DNA of 64,000 nt, taken from the NCBI GenBank assembly GCA_963706515.1, contig CAVPMW010000007.1, positions 248,001 to 312,000 on the forward strand, in the 5' to 3' direction. The notes beneath the pieces were generated by a model. That model had not been told where the DNA came from and ran no database searches. It worked only from the letters and a program-made list of their open reading frames with translations. This document shows, one piece after another, positions 18,198 through 27,865 of the stretch. A program made the position numbers and the translations under genes. The number at the start of each line of letters is the position of its first letter. The stretch's first letter is position 1. This DNA is from CAVPMW01 sp963706515 (GTDB lineage Bacteria > Chloroflexota > Anaerolineae > Anaerolineales > UBA4823).

Positions 18198-18520
18198 CGC
18201 ACCACTCTATAAGCTATCCTTGTAAGCTAATTTCAGCGCCATGAGAAATTTATTGGCGATTGCGAAACATTTATGGGATTGATCGGAAGTATTTTTACAA
18301 CTGGTCTCTAATAACCCACAGGATAATCGCTATTATACAATTATAATCGTAGATCCAATAAAATTATAAAAATATATTGTATTTTCGGACCAGTATTTCG
18401 TTAAGGAAATGTTTTCTTTAACTCTCTATAAAAAAATGATAAGTCGAAGAGCAGGGTGGCTGTTTGGCGTCCCGCCGCTCGCCGCCCTGCTCTTCGGCAC
18501 TCTATCAAATAGCAAATCGC
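18198..18520. other. A/T-rich intergenic region
   Basis: 323 bases between the beta-helix gene start and the flavoprotein 3' end. The left part is very A/T rich and probably holds the promoter of the minus-strand beta-helix gene; no clear -35/-10 pair was found. The right part holds the hairpin at 18446-18495. No gene seen. Confidence 0.5.
18446..18495 (-). terminator. Hairpin downstream of the geranylgeranyl-reductase-like gene
   Basis: Arms GAAGAGCAGGGTGGC and GCCGCCCTGCTCTTC (one mismatch) enclose 20 bases, 25 bases past the stop of the 18521-19808 gene. In minus-strand sense the hairpin is followed within a few bases by TTATCATTTTTTTATAG, so a Rho-independent terminator is likely. Confidence 0.7.
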
Positions 18521-19808
18521 CTACGTGGTTTTCTTCGGATATGCGGATAATTCAGGATATGCCACGGGATCCTTGCGTTTGCCGATTTTGGAGGCCATGA
18601 TCTTCGCCATGCCGCGGATACCGATGGTATGCATCAGGTTGGCTGGCCTGCTGAATTCCTGGAAGGATATTGTGCCAGTGAGCACGCCCAGGAACTGGCT
18701 GATCATCTCGGGCTTGCCGGGGAGTGAGGAAAATAACACGCGCTGCTCAATAACCGGAGGCGCTAAGGAAGCCACCTGAGCGGTGAATTCATACATCTCT
18801 TTGGAGGCGGCATTCCGTGCGTTTTCGTAGCCAGCCAGCGCAGCCTCGAGCGGCTCCTTTCCGGAAAAGCCGGCATCGATCGCGTCCGTCAGTAGATCGG
18901 CGTCACGGAAAGCGTCGCTGATCCCCTGGGCAGTAACCGGGTCCTTGACGTAGCCGGCATCACCCACCAACGCCCAGCCGGGGCCAAACGGCTTGCGGTA
19001 AAAGTTGGGCGTATCCGCAGTGCCATAGATGCGCTCCTCGAGTCTGCCGGCACGGGCGCGTCCTGCCAGCTCAGGCACCCGGTCGATCGTGTGCAGATAG
19101 TTGCCCTCAACGTCCGCCCGGAAGTCGTTGAACTGCTGGATTGGCAGTGCAACGAAGATCAACACCAAACCATCATTGGTCGGCCAAGCTCCAATCGAGC
19201 ATTGATCCAGGTTGTGGATCTCGCCAGCTTCCTGGTGTATGCCGCTGAAGTACGCGTAATAGCCGCAGGTCAGAGCGGGTTTCTCGTCGTAGATAGGGGC
19301 TTTTACAGCCTGGGCAAGCCGGGAATGTCTTCCCATCTGCCCCGATCGTAATCGTTGCATTTTCAATACTTGCTGCCCCGTTTTTAGAATGTCCCTTGAT
19401 TCCGCTCACCTGACTACCAGCGAACAGCACTTCGTCCACCACGTAGTCTTCGCGCACCTCCGCTCCGGCTTCCCGGGCAGCATCCACCAGGATCTTGTCC
19501 AGGTAGGTGCGTCGGGGGCTGTAGATTGCCTTTATCCCCTCGAATTCTGGATAATCTCCCTCGAAAGCAGCAAACCCTGCGTCAAAACGGACATGGCTTG
19601 TCGCCGGGGCATGGGTAGCAATGACCTTATCCAGCAATCCCCAGCGTTTGAGCCGGGCGATTCCGGGGATCTGCACCTGGTGGGTGGAAATAGTGTCGCT
19701 GGGGAATTCTGCCCGGTCGACCACCAGTACCTGGTAGCCTTTACGCGCCAGCAGCATCCCGGTCGGCGAGCCAGCCACGCGCGCTCCAATCACGATTGCA
19801 TCGTACAT
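18521..19808 (-). CDS. Geranylgeranyl-reductase-like FAD oxidoreductase (one frameshift)
   Basis: The start at 19808 gives MYDAIVIGARVAGSPTGMLL, a variant FAD-binding motif (G-A-R-V-A-G-S) typical of the GG-reductase/halogenase-like group (COG0644). The frame shifts near 19335, after NATITIGADG, and continues with HSRLAQAVKAPIYDEKPALT to the stop at 18521. The second part contains the GD motif GPGWALVGDAGYVKDPVTAQG. The joined length of about 429 residues is normal for the family. Substrate unknown; menaquinone or isoprenoid reduction, or a small-molecule hydroxylation, are options. A TetR regulator is transcribed divergently from a shared operator region, so that regulator probably controls this gene. 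Confidence 0.82.
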
Positions 19809-19866
19809 TTCACACCTCCATGCTCGCTGTCGAGCAAATACGGATAAACCAATCTGCCAATAATTT

Positions 19867-19912
19867 ACTTTACATGGTGTCAATTGACATAATGTAAAGT
19901 ATATGCTAAACT
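19867..19912 (+). promoter_or_regulatory. TetR-type operator overlapping the tetR promoter
   Basis: An inverted repeat ACTTTACAT (19867-19875)/ATGTAAAGT (19892-19900) encloses a second perfect palindrome TGTCAATTGACA (19878-19889). The right half provides a -35 TTGACA (19884-19889), and TAAACT (19907-19912) lies 17 bases on. Transcription would start close to 19919, so the mRNA of the regulator may be leaderless with ATG at 19920. The arrangement implies autorepression and control of the divergent flavoprotein gene. Confidence 0.65.
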
Positions 19913-19919
19913 TTACAGC

Positions 19920-20508
19920 ATGTCAAGTACTGAATCTGAGACCCGCACGCGAAATTTTGCGAGAGACGATGCGTCTCATGGAACAGCAACGGGGCCAGGG
20001 CGTGCGCGTCAGCGACATTGCCCAGGCGGCTGGAGTCTCCCGCCAGGCTGTCTATCTGCACTTCAGCAACCGCACAGATCTTTTGGTGGCAACTGTCCGC
20101 TTTGCGGACGAGCTGTATGGGGTCAACCAGCGCTTAGCGCCGATCCTTGCCGCTACCTCCGGCGTCGACGCGCTGCGCGGATTGATCGATTTCTGGGGAA
20201 ATTACATTCCCATGATTTATGGTCTGGCACGCGCCTTATTGGATACACGCGCTACCGACACAGCCGCAGCCTCTGCATGGGAGGACCGCATGCAGGCATT
20301 GCGCTCTGGATGCCAGGCGACTATCGATTGCTTACGGAAGTGTGGGGAGTTACGATCTGATCTCGACCCAGGCGAAGCTGTCGACCTGTTATGGAGCTTG
20401 CTTGGGATTGGAATCTGGGAGAACCTGACGGTGGACTGCGGCTGGTCGAACGAGCACTATATCCGTGCGCTCCAGGATCTCGTCTTGCAGACTTTTGTCC
20501 GCAGATGA
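19920..20508 (+). CDS. TetR family transcriptional regulator
   Basis: About 195 residues. The helix-turn-helix is complete: QGVRVSDIAQAAGVSRQAVYLHFSNRTDLL. The C-terminal ligand domain is all helical and shows no name-giving motif. From the ATG at 19920 the reading is MSSTESETRTR, but one indel near 19950 is needed to reach EILRETMRLMEQQ. The unbroken alternative starts at 19903 (MLNFTACQVLNLRP), which would lie inside the predicted -10 box, so I prefer 19920. The stop is followed directly by a strong hairpin (20513-20565). Likely represses itself and the divergent flavoprotein gene. Confidence 0.85.
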
Positions 20509-20512
20509 ATAG

Positions 20513-20565
20513 CCGGAAAAAGAGGTGCAGGGCGGGCCTTGCCCGCCCTGCACCTCTTTTTCCGG
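20513..20565. terminator. Bidirectional hairpin, palindromic element copy D
   Basis: A perfect 25-base stem from CCGGAAAAAGAGGTGCAGGG to its complement, with a three-base CTT tip. It separates the convergent 3' ends of tetR and the ABC permease. A T-rich stretch (TATTTTTTATTT) follows on the plus side. The outer arms match the CCGGAAA family seen elsewhere in the window. Confidence 0.8.
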
Positions 20566-20583
20566 ACTATTTTTTATTTCCTC

Positions 20584-21826
20584 CTATTCGTAGCGTAAAG
20601 CTTCTACGGGCTGCAAGCGAGCAGCACGGGTTGCCGGATAGATGCCGAAGAAAAGCCCGACTGCCATCGAGAACAGCGTCGCCAGGAGCACGCTGTCCAG
20701 ACTTACCACCGGGGTGATGGTGCTGCCGCCAAACTGGACCTGCCCCATCAGGCGGGCTGCCCCCCAACCAATAGCAACTCCGATCAATCCGCCTAACAGG
20801 CTGAGCACCATCGACTTCGACCAGGAACTGGAGCAGGATATCTCTACGCTTGGCTCCGACCGCTTTGCGCAGCCCAATCTCGTGCGTGCGCTCGGTGACA
20901 GTGGTCAGCATGATGTTCATGATGCCAATCCCGCCGACTGCCAACGATATGGCGGCGATACCGCCCAGGAAGATCGTCAGGGTATCCGACACCTCGGTGG
21001 CAGCCGCCAGGGTAGCTTCCTGGCTGGTGACCGTGAAATCATCTGCCCCCTCAACCGTCTCATGCCGTGCGCGCATCGTCTCGGTCACCGAGCTGACCAC
21101 CTGGTCGACGACCTTCGCACTGGCAGCTTTGACCGTGATCTGGCTGATCACGCTGGAGCCCCGGAAGCGCGTCCCGCCCACCAGGCGGTAAAGGCTGTTG
21201 AAAGCGGGATAAATACCTGGTCGTCCTGGTTCATAAACCCGGTCGCAGCCTTTGCTGGCGAGTACGCCGATCACCTTGTATGGCTGCCCGTTCAAGCGCA
21301 CCTTCTGCCCAACAACCCCGCTGGTGCCGCCAAACAGGTCTTCCGCCACCGAGCTGCCCAGCACGACCACCAGGGAACGCGCTGATTGGTCAGAATCCGA
21401 GATGAAAACACCATCTTCCAGGGTCAGCGAGCTGACCGTTTCGTATCCGGGGGTGACTCCCATCAGGCGCGTGTTCGTATTCTGCCCCTGGTAAACCACC
21501 TGGACGAAGCTGTTCGTCACCGAAGCAACTGCCACCACATCGGGCAGCTGTGCCAGGGCATCGGCGTCATCCAGGGTCAGGGTGCCGGCTGATCCGGCCG
21601 CGCTGCGCACGCCGCTCTCGTTGGTGCTGCCAGGGCTGACATACACCAGGTTGGTGCCGATGCTTTCGATGCGCGAGGTAATCGATGCCTCAGCGCCGCG
21701 CCCGATGGAGAGCATGGCAATCACCGCGGCCACGCCGATCACGATTCCCAGCACGGTCAGCATCGAGCGCAGTTTGTTGGCGCTCAAGCTTTCCAGCGCT
21801 TCAATAAAAAGTCGGTATAGTTTCAT
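20584..21826 (-). CDS. MacB-type ABC transporter permease (frameshifts)
   Basis: The N-terminal MacB periplasmic-core part begins MKLYRLFIEALESLSANKLR, with a first membrane helix (SMLTVLGIVIGVAAVIAML). The FtsX-type C-terminal helices begin IFLGGIAAISLAVGGIGIMN and contain TERTHEIGLRKAVGAKRRDI. The frame breaks near 20815 and resumes with MVLSLLGGLIGVAIGWGAAR to the end (LQPVEALRYE). A second excursion lies at about 21175-21235, where another frame reads TGFMNQDDQVFIPLSTA, the sequence expected for the family, between two compensating indels. The total of about 414 residues is normal. It forms an exporter with the ATPase and adaptor encoded just upstream. Confidence 0.85.
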
Positions 21827-21839
21827 AGGTTTTTCCGCC

Positions 21840-22511
21840 TTATTCGTTTTCTATCAGCCCATCCCGCAGGTGGATCACCCGCTGGGATTGAGCCGCGATG
21901 GTTGGGTCATGGGTGACGATTACCAGGGTCAGCCCGTGCTCCTTGTTCAGCCCCAGCAGCAAATTCATGATCTCTGCCCCGGTGTGTGAATCCAGGTTGC
22001 CGGTTGGCTCGTCAGCCAGGATCAAGGCTGGCTCGTTGATCAGTGCCCGGGCGATCGCCACGCGCTGCTGCTGGCCCCCGGAAAGCTCCGTGGGGCGGTG
22101 GTCCATGCGATCGCCCAGTCCTACTGCTTCCAGGATCGCTTCGGCGCGTTGTTGGATTTCTTTCTGCGGTTTCCCGCCGTTGTACATCAGCGGCAGCTCT
22201 GCATTTCTTCGCACCGTCACCCGCGGGAGCAGGTTGAACTGCTGGAAAACAAATCCTATTTTCTGGTTGCGGATGTCAGCCAATTCGTCTTCGTTCATCC
22301 CGGCGATATTCTTGCCATCCAGGCAATACTGACCGCTGGTCGGCAGGTCCAGGCAGCCCAGGACATTCATCAAGGTGCTTTTGCCCGAGCCGGATTGGCC
22401 CATAATCGCTACTACTTCTCCGCGCTCGATGCTGAACGATACTCCCCGCAGCGCCGGCACTTCCACGCTTCCCAGGCGATACGTTTTGGTCAGGTCTTGG
22501 ATTTCGATCAT
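21840..22511 (-). CDS. MacB/LolD-type ABC transporter ATP-binding protein
   Basis: 223 residues. Walker A GQSGSGKST, Q loop (FVFQQFNLLPRVTV), signature LSGGQQQRVAIARAL, Walker B LILADEPTG and the switch His in VIVTHDP are all present. The short single-domain form and the LPRVTV segment fit the LolD/MacB/FtsE-like group that works on the FtsX-type permease encoded 13 bases downstream. With the HlyD-like adaptor upstream it makes a three-gene exporter; the substrate (antibiotic, peptide or lipid) cannot be read from sequence. Confidence 0.93.
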   Translation of the reverse strand: MIEIQDLTKTYRLGSVEVPALRGVSFSIERGEVVAIMGQSGSGKSTLMNVLGCLDLPTSGQYCLDGKNIAGMNEDELADIRNQKIGFVFQQFNLLPRVTVRRNAELPLMYNGGKPQKEIQQRAEAILEAVGLGDRMDHRPTELSGGQQQRVAIARALINEPALILADEPTGNLDSHTGAEIMNLLLGLNKEHGLTLVIVTHDPTIAAQSQRVIHLRDGLIENE

Positions 22512-22624
22512 ATGGTGGCTCCATTCTCATCTGTGTGGTTTGGGTGTCCGGACGGGTGCTTTTAAGCTTGGGTCATTCAATTCACAGGATAATCGTCGTG
22601 ACACCCAATGACTCTCTATTCACC

Positions 22625-24241
22625 TTACGGCAATCCCGCTGGCGGTACGCCTAAATCTCCGGGAGGACCACCGCCAAAGGTTGCATTATTCTGCTGGCTG
22701 GATGAGGTGGTGGATGCCGTGGTAGTGCCGCTGATCAGCACCACATCGCCTTCCTGCAGCTGGTCGCTGGTCACTTCGCTCGTCGAGTCGTTGGTCAGGC
22801 CGACCGTCACCGGCAGGGTGATCTGCTGCCCTTCGAACAGGACCGTAACTGTTTTTTGACCGTTGCTGGTGTGGATCGCCTTATTTGGGACGAGCAGGAC
22901 ATCATTGGCCTGGTCGGTGATGATGGTCACCGAGGCGGTCATTCCGGGTCGGATATTCTCGTCCGCATTCGTGACGCGCACGGTTACCGGGTAGTTGACC
23001 ACGCCTTGCGAGACACTGCCGATCATGCCAATCTCGGTTACCTCACCTTGGTAGGTATTATCAGGGATTGCGTCGAACTCGAGGGTAGCCTGCTGGCCGA
23101 CTTTCAAGCTGGCCAGGTCCACTTCGGAGATCTGCAGGTCGACATAGATCGAGGCCAGGTCATCGATGCGGAAAGCGCTCTCGCCCGAGCTGACCAGGTC
23201 GCCGGTCTTGATATCGACTTCGGTGATCGTCCCACTGAAGGGCGCCAGGAGCTGAGCATGGTCTAATGAGGCCTGAGCCGCATCCACTGCGGCCTGGGCT
23301 GCGGCGATGTCCTCCGCGTTGGGTCCATCTTTCACCCGCTCCCAGGCGCGTTGTGCATCGGTCAGGTTGGCTTCCGCCAGAGCGATTGCAGCCGAGCTGC
23401 TGCCGTTTTTCAACGTATCCCAATCCACCTGAGCTTTTTCCAGGTTCGCCTGGGCTACAGCCACCGCGGCTTCTGCCTGAGCAATCTCGGTATCTGTATA
23501 GTTGAGCTGGTACCAGTTGTAGGTTGCGAACGTCGAATCCATTTTTTGCTTGGCTGTCAGCAGGCTGCTGAGTGCGCGGACGCGATCAGGGTTGGTTAAT
23601 TTTTTCTGATCGACCTTTTGATATTCCTGGAGCGCCTCTTTATAGGCTTGTTTCGCCAGCAAGTAATCTGTCTGCGCTTTTTCGATGACCAGCTTATCGC
23701 TCGAATGTGGATAATTCATCGCATTGCGGGTGCTCTGCGCGTCCTCCAGTGCAGCCTGTGCGTCCGCCAGGGCTAACTGCGCCTGGCTGCTGTTTTCAGC
23801 AGCGGTCTGCTTCAGGCTGTCCAGGGCGGTCTGCGCCTCTTCTACGGCTTGCAGAGCCTGCGCCTGTTCCAGTTTTGAGTTCAACAGGTTATCCAGAGTT
23901 TGCTGGGCATCGATCAGGTCTTGCTTGGCCTTGATCATCTCCGAGGACAGGGTATTTGGATCCAATGCAGCCAGCTCCTGATCTTCCTGGACGAGATCTC
24001 CTGGGGCAAGCGTAACCTCCCCAACCTTTCCGGAGGTCTGCCAGACGATGGTTGCGCTCTGTCCGGAGCGAGTGTTTCCCGACGAGCTCAAATCAGACGT
24101 CAGCGAGCCGCGCTCGACCGTTGCGGTTTGTGTATCGGTTGCAGTCGATGCCCGGCTGCTTGCCAGCGCCCGGTATGCCAGGCTGCCCGCAGCCAGGAAA
24201 ACGACCAGTACTCCAGTGATTATCCAAACTTTCTTTTTCAA
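22625..24241 (-). CDS. HlyD/MacA-like membrane fusion (adaptor) protein
   Basis: 538 residues. One N-terminal membrane helix (VWIITGVLVVFLAAGSLAY) is followed by a lipoyl-like half (TIVWQTSGKVGEVTLAPGDL), a long Ala/Gln-rich coiled coil of about 200 residues (repeated AQAALEDAQ, AEAAVAVAQANLEKAQ, AAQAAVDAAQASLDHAQ), then the second lipoyl half (LLAPFSGTITEVDIKTGDLV), beta-barrel and membrane-proximal domains. The coiled coil is longer than in MacA, and the tail is rich in Ser, Thr and Gly. It begins the exporter operon. No outer-membrane channel gene is seen, in keeping with a monoderm-like envelope. Confidence 0.9.
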   Translation of the reverse strand: MKKKVWIITGVLVVFLAAGSLAYRALASSRASTATDTQTATVERGSLTSDLSSSGNTRSGQSATIVWQTSGKVGEVTLAPGDLVQEDQELAALDPNTLSSEMIKAKQDLIDAQQTLDNLLNSKLEQAQALQAVEEAQTALDSLKQTAAENSSQAQLALADAQAALEDAQSTRNAMNYPHSSDKLVIEKAQTDYLLAKQAYKEALQEYQKVDQKKLTNPDRVRALSSLLTAKQKMDSTFATYNWYQLNYTDTEIAQAEAAVAVAQANLEKAQVDWDTLKNGSSSAAIALAEANLTDAQRAWERVKDGPNAEDIAAAQAAVDAAQASLDHAQLLAPFSGTITEVDIKTGDLVSSGESAFRIDDLASIYVDLQISEVDLASLKVGQQATLEFDAIPDNTYQGEVTEIGMIGSVSQGVVNYPVTVRVTNADENIRPGMTASVTIITDQANDVLLVPNKAIHTSNGQKTVTVLFEGQQITLPVTVGLTNDSTSEVTSDQLQEGDVVLISGTTTASTTSSSQQNNATFGGGPPGDLGVPPAGLP

Positions 24242-24537
24242 CTTACACCTCCTTCAACCTATTCTTGGAAATAAAAAACTATTTAGCGTTCTGGTAATTC
24301 CTGATCAGTATAGCGAGCGCATGTTTAAAAATGGTTTAGACGCTATTTGAATCTCATTCAGATTTTTTCATCTACGGTTGAATGTTTTGAGGATTTTCCT
24401 GCGAGCTCCGGCTACGATACATTAAAAACAGAGAGCCGGGCAGCGCACGCCCGGCTCTTTGCCAGAGAGATAAGAAAACTTGCGGGGGAGCATTATTGCG
24501 AAATAAACACCTTTCTTTCCACAGTTTGTGCCTCTAG
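24242..24537. other. Intergenic region with terminator
   Basis: 296 bases between the adaptor gene and the small frame at 24538. Left part: A/T-rich, expected promoter region for the exporter operon, no clear boxes. Middle: the hairpin at 24432-24458. No other gene seen. Confidence 0.5.
24432..24458 (-). terminator. Rho-independent terminator
   Basis: Perfect ten-base arms AGAGCCGGGC and GCCCGGCTCT around a seven-base loop. In minus-strand sense the stem is followed by CTGTTTTTAATG, giving a T-run. It would end transcription of the two-component operon. Confidence 0.75.
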
Positions 24538-24687
24538 TTATTCAGCAGTCAAAGCCGGGTGATAGTAGGTGGCTGTCAGGACCAGCACCGCTGCAGCAGC
24601 CAGGATTGTAGGCGCCAGCAGAGGGTTTGCTCCACCCAGCCCGGTGGTGATGAGCTGTGCAAAGCTTGCGCTCGGGTTGATCTCCAT
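24538..24687 (-). CDS. Small membrane protein, 49 residues (hypothetical)
   Basis: An ATG at 24687 opens a frame of 49 codons ending TAA at 24538. The product begins MEINPSASFAQLITTGLGGA and has one hydrophobic segment (LAPTILAAAAVLVLTATYY) with a short tail. It lies 52 bases past the histidine kinase stop, in the same direction and before the terminator at 24432, so it is placed as a third cistron. The ribosome site is weak. No family was recognised. Codon use looks like that of a real gene, but such a short frame could be chance. Confidence 0.4.
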   Translation of the reverse strand: MEINPSASFAQLITTGLGGANPLLAPTILAAAAVLVLTATYYHPALTAE

Positions 24688-24739
24688 TTGAAAAGCTATA
24701 TTATTGGTTATATGCTCTTATTCAGATTGTACTGAAATT

Positions 24740-26153
24740 TTATATGGATTTTGGATCGACAGGAAATAAAAGCTGAATGGATGTCCCTTCACCAAGGTTG
24801 GATTCGGCCGAAGTGGACCCGCCTTGGGCTTCCACAAGCGCCTTCACAATTGCCAGCCCCAATCCTGTTTCTCCCGATTCATTGTGGCGGGATTTGTCTG
24901 CGCGGTGGAAACGATCGAATATGTATGGAAGCTCCTCCGCCGCGATCCCTTCCCCGGTATCCTGGACAGAAATCGCTAACCTGTCCCCGGATCGCTGCGC
25001 GGATAAGCTAATTCTGCCTTCAGCCGGCGTGTAGCGCAAGGAATTACTGACCAGGTTGCCCAGCACCTGCATCATCCGCGCCTCATCCACCCGGATGTCA
25101 GGTAAATCATCGCTGGCTTGAACCTCGATCGCCACATTCTGCCCTTCCGCCTGGTGCCGGAACAAGTCTGCCGCATGCTCCAACAGCACCTTCGGTGAGA
25201 TGCTCTGGGGGTTTAAGGATAATTCTCCTGCGTCTGCCAGGGACAGCATCCGCAGATCTTCGACCAGTTTCTCCAGCAGCTCAATCTCAGAATAGATCAG
25301 CTCCAGACGCTCTGGCGTCGGCTTCAGCACACCATCGCGCATGGATTCGATGTAACCGGAGATAACCGTCAGGGGAGTGCGTAAATCATGGGCAATATCG
25401 GCTGTCATTTTTCGCCGCAGCAGGTTGACCCGCGCCACTTCCTGGCTCATTAGATTGAAGGCAGCAGCAAGCTGGCCAACTTCATCGTTCGTTTTTACCT
25501 TCACCTGCTGCTCAAGCTGTCCCTCGGTGATGCTTTGCGCAGCCCGAGTCAGCGCCTGTAAAGGACCGGTCAATGTCCGCGCCAGGAGGATCCCCATCAC
25601 CAGGGCAACGAGCAACGCACCGAGGATGGCAAAGACGAGCGCCTGGTTGATGCGCTGCAAAAATTGCGCTTCCTGCTGATTGAGCCCGGGCGGCTCACGT
25701 GCGGTAAGGATCGTACCAACCGGATTCCCGCTCACCAAAACCGGCGTGCCTTTGTTCAAGACATCTACGGGTAGTTTCGAGCCAGCCGGATAATTCGGAT
25801 CGACAGAAACAAGCACAATTCCCTGTGCATCGGCGAGACCCAAGAAATTTCTCCCGCCCTCGTTATTCTGGAGAGCGGTTATCCTGAGGAGGATGGCCCG
25901 GCAGCGAGCTTGCCGGCGTGGGCAGGACCAGGGATTGAATTTGCTGCCAGTTCTCCTCTACCCCCGACCACGAACCGTTCATAGAATAATATATGCTGAG
26001 CGCCTGTCCCAGCCGGCTGCGCTGCTGCTCGATGATGAACTGCATTAACCGGTCTGCGCTGGTCAGGCGGACAAACAGCGCGACCAGACCAGCAGTGGTG
26101 ACTGCTACCAGCATGAAGGCGAGGGCAAATTTCCAATACAGCGATTTAAGCAT
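24740..26153 (-). CDS. BaeS-like sensor histidine kinase (one frameshift)
   Basis: The start at 26153 gives MLKSLYWKFALAFMLVAVTT, the first membrane helix. An extracytoplasmic domain follows. The frame breaks near 25890 after TPASSLPG and resumes with ILLRITALQNNEGGRNFLGL. The second helix (ALVFAILGALLVALVMGILL), a HAMP domain (LTGPLQALTRAAQSITEGQL), the His box DIAHDLRTPLTVISGYIES, the N box GNLVSNSLRYTP and the G boxes (VQDTGEGIA, ETGLGLAIVKALVE) are all present. It is transcribed after its regulator (10 bases apart), and it lies next to a MacB-type exporter, an arrangement often seen for drug- or envelope-stress systems. Confidence 0.87.
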
Positions 26154-26163
26154 GGAGGTCGGG

Positions 26164-26847
26164 TTACATTTTATGGAAGCGGTAGCCGATGCCGAAAACT
26201 GTCTCGATATAAAGGGGGTTTGTCGGATCCTGCTCAATTTTCAAGCGAAGGTTGCGGATATGGACGTTCAATGTGCTATCTAACCCGGTAAAATTGCTTT
26301 CTGCTAAGAAGTCGACCAGCTCAGCCCGGGTAAACACCCGTCCGGGAGAGCGCATCAGGATTACCAGCAGGGCAAATTCGATCGGGGTCAATGAGACTGG
26401 CACTCCTTGCACGGTAACTGAATGCGTCATCTCGTCCAGCAGGATATCCCCCCCGCGAAGTACCTCGAACTTTTTGGCTGCTTCCTGGTTTCTGCGCAAG
26501 ACCGCCTGGATCCTGGCAACCAGCTCGCGCATGCGGAAAGGTTTGACAATATAATCATCTGCGCCCAGCTCCAATCCCAGGACGGCATCCGTTTCCTCCT
26601 CACGAGCGGTAATGATGATGATCGGGGTCTGGCGCTCCAGGCGATACTGCCGCAAGAACTGGTAGCCGTCCATCTTCGGCATCATAATATCGAGCAGGAT
26701 CAGATCGGGCGTTTCGTGACGGGCTGCATAGATTGCATTTTGACCATCGGTCGCGGTGACAACCCGGAAACCTTGCTCGCTCAGGTATTCTTGCAGCAGC
26801 TGCCGTACGCTGGATTGATCGTCAACCACAAGTATTGTGTTTGTCAT
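26164..26847 (-). CDS. OmpR-type response regulator
   Basis: 227 residues. Receiver domain with VVDDQSS, phospho-acceptor Asp in LILLDIMMPKMDG, Thr in IIITARE and Lys in YIVKPFRMRE. The winged-helix domain contains LTPIEFALLVILMRSPGRVF and LNVHIRNLRLKIEQDPTNP. It heads the operon with the kinase at 24740-26153. The start ATG at 26847 fits the family N-terminus (MTNTILVVDDQ). Confidence 0.94.
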   Translation of the reverse strand: MTNTILVVDDQSSVRQLLQEYLSEQGFRVVTATDGQNAIYAARHETPDLILLDIMMPKMDGYQFLRQYRLERQTPIIIITAREEETDAVLGLELGADDYIVKPFRMRELVARIQAVLRRNQEAAKKFEVLRGGDILLDEMTHSVTVQGVPVSLTPIEFALLVILMRSPGRVFTRAELVDFLAESNFTGLDSTLNVHIRNLRLKIEQDPTNPLYIETVFGIGYRFHKM

Positions 26848-27171
26848 GGAATAAGCGAGGTCCTTATAACTGCCGGGTCAGGCCAAAGCTGGATGCCGGC
26901 TCAATTTTGATTAAATCGGCTGATCGCCTCTGCAAATATTAATATCATAAACTAATTTAGATTTTATTTAGGGAGAGCTTAATTCCAATTTACTCTGACC
27001 ATCCGCTGGGGGATGGAATTCACCATACTATCTTGTTCGCAATGGAGATGCAAGCCCCAAAAAAGGGCAGATGGGCAGATCGAAGTGCGGGCGCGTCAGG
27101 CTGTGACCGCCGGCTCAGTGAGCCGGCGGTCACCAAAATCAAATCAGCTGGCGAGCCTCAAATTATATAGT
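26848..27171. other. Intergenic region with hairpin
   Basis: 324 bases. The left part is A/T-rich and should contain the promoter of the regulator/kinase operon. The right part has the hairpin at 27103-27133. No coding frame is convincing. Confidence 0.45.
27103..27133. terminator. Hairpin past the VOC gene
   Basis: Perfect 13-base arms GTGACCGCCGGCT and AGCCGGCGGTCAC with a five-base loop, about 40 bases beyond the VOC gene stop. There is no T-run on either side, so termination is likely but not certain. Confidence 0.55.
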
Positions 27172-27564
27172 TCAAGTTTTCGGTGGCTCCACAAGGATCA
27201 GGTGGTTGCCTTCCGAGTCCTCGATAGTAGCATAGGTGCCCCAAGGTTGTGGGTCGGGCTCTTGCACGAATTTAACACCCTTGGCTTTGAGGTCAGCGTA
27301 CAGTGCCATCATATCTGAGACGTTGAAGGTCACCGCTTGAGATTTACCCACGACCTGTTGGTAGTGCTCCCAATTCTCATCCGGAAGATACAGGACCACC
27401 TCTGTTTTGGCAGCTTTAGGCGCCACTGCCACCCAGCGGGCGCTCGCGCCGGGATAGAGTGGAGCGTCCTCACGCAGCTCGAAGCCCAGAACGTCCGTGT
27501 AGAATGCCTTTGCCCGATCCTGGTCTGCAACAAACACACATACGGTACCGACATAATCGATCAT
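27172..27564 (-). CDS. VOC superfamily (glyoxalase/bleomycin-resistance-like) protein
   Basis: 130 residues with two beta-alpha-beta-beta-beta modules: VGTVCVFVADQDRAKAFYTD then LGFELRED, and the C-terminal FVQEPDPQPWGTYATIEDSE ending in GNHLILVEP. The fold is typical for one-domain VOC proteins that bind a divalent metal through His/Glu residues. Specific activity cannot be assigned. It stands alone between a hairpin and a palindromic element. Confidence 0.85.
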   Translation of the reverse strand: MIDYVGTVCVFVADQDRAKAFYTDVLGFELREDAPLYPGASARWVAVAPKAAKTEVVLYLPDENWEHYQQVVGKSQAVTFNVSDMMALYADLKAKGVKFVQEPDPQPWGTYATIEDSEGNHLILVEPPKT

Positions 27565-27634
27565 CGCAAGCTCCTTTCAGCTCAACCCGCAGGATTCAAA
27601 TATTTAGGAGTTACGCAGTTGAAGGAAAAATAGT

Positions 27635-27684
27635 CCGGAAACAGGGGTGTAGGGCGGACGCCCGCCCAACACCCCTGTTTCCGG
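27635..27684. repeat. Palindromic intergenic element, copy E
   Basis: CCGGAAACAGGGGTGTAGGG pairs with the complementary right arm ending CCCCTGTTTCCGG; the tip is GGGCGGACGCCCGCCC-like. One mismatch in the stem. Same outer CCGGAAA arms as copies D and F. Confidence 0.75.
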
Positions 27685-27865
27685 CAATTCCTCACCGAGC
27701 TACGTAAGTCCCAATATTAACATAAAAGGTCTAAATTGCCCATTGAGAAGGCAGTTGAATTATAGTACAATTGTTCTGATAATGGAGATTGATTTTGCGG
27801 CTGGAGGTAAGCAGTGTCCCGCCTGGGAGGTTACCTGGCGGGCTTCAATAAATTTGGACAATTAA

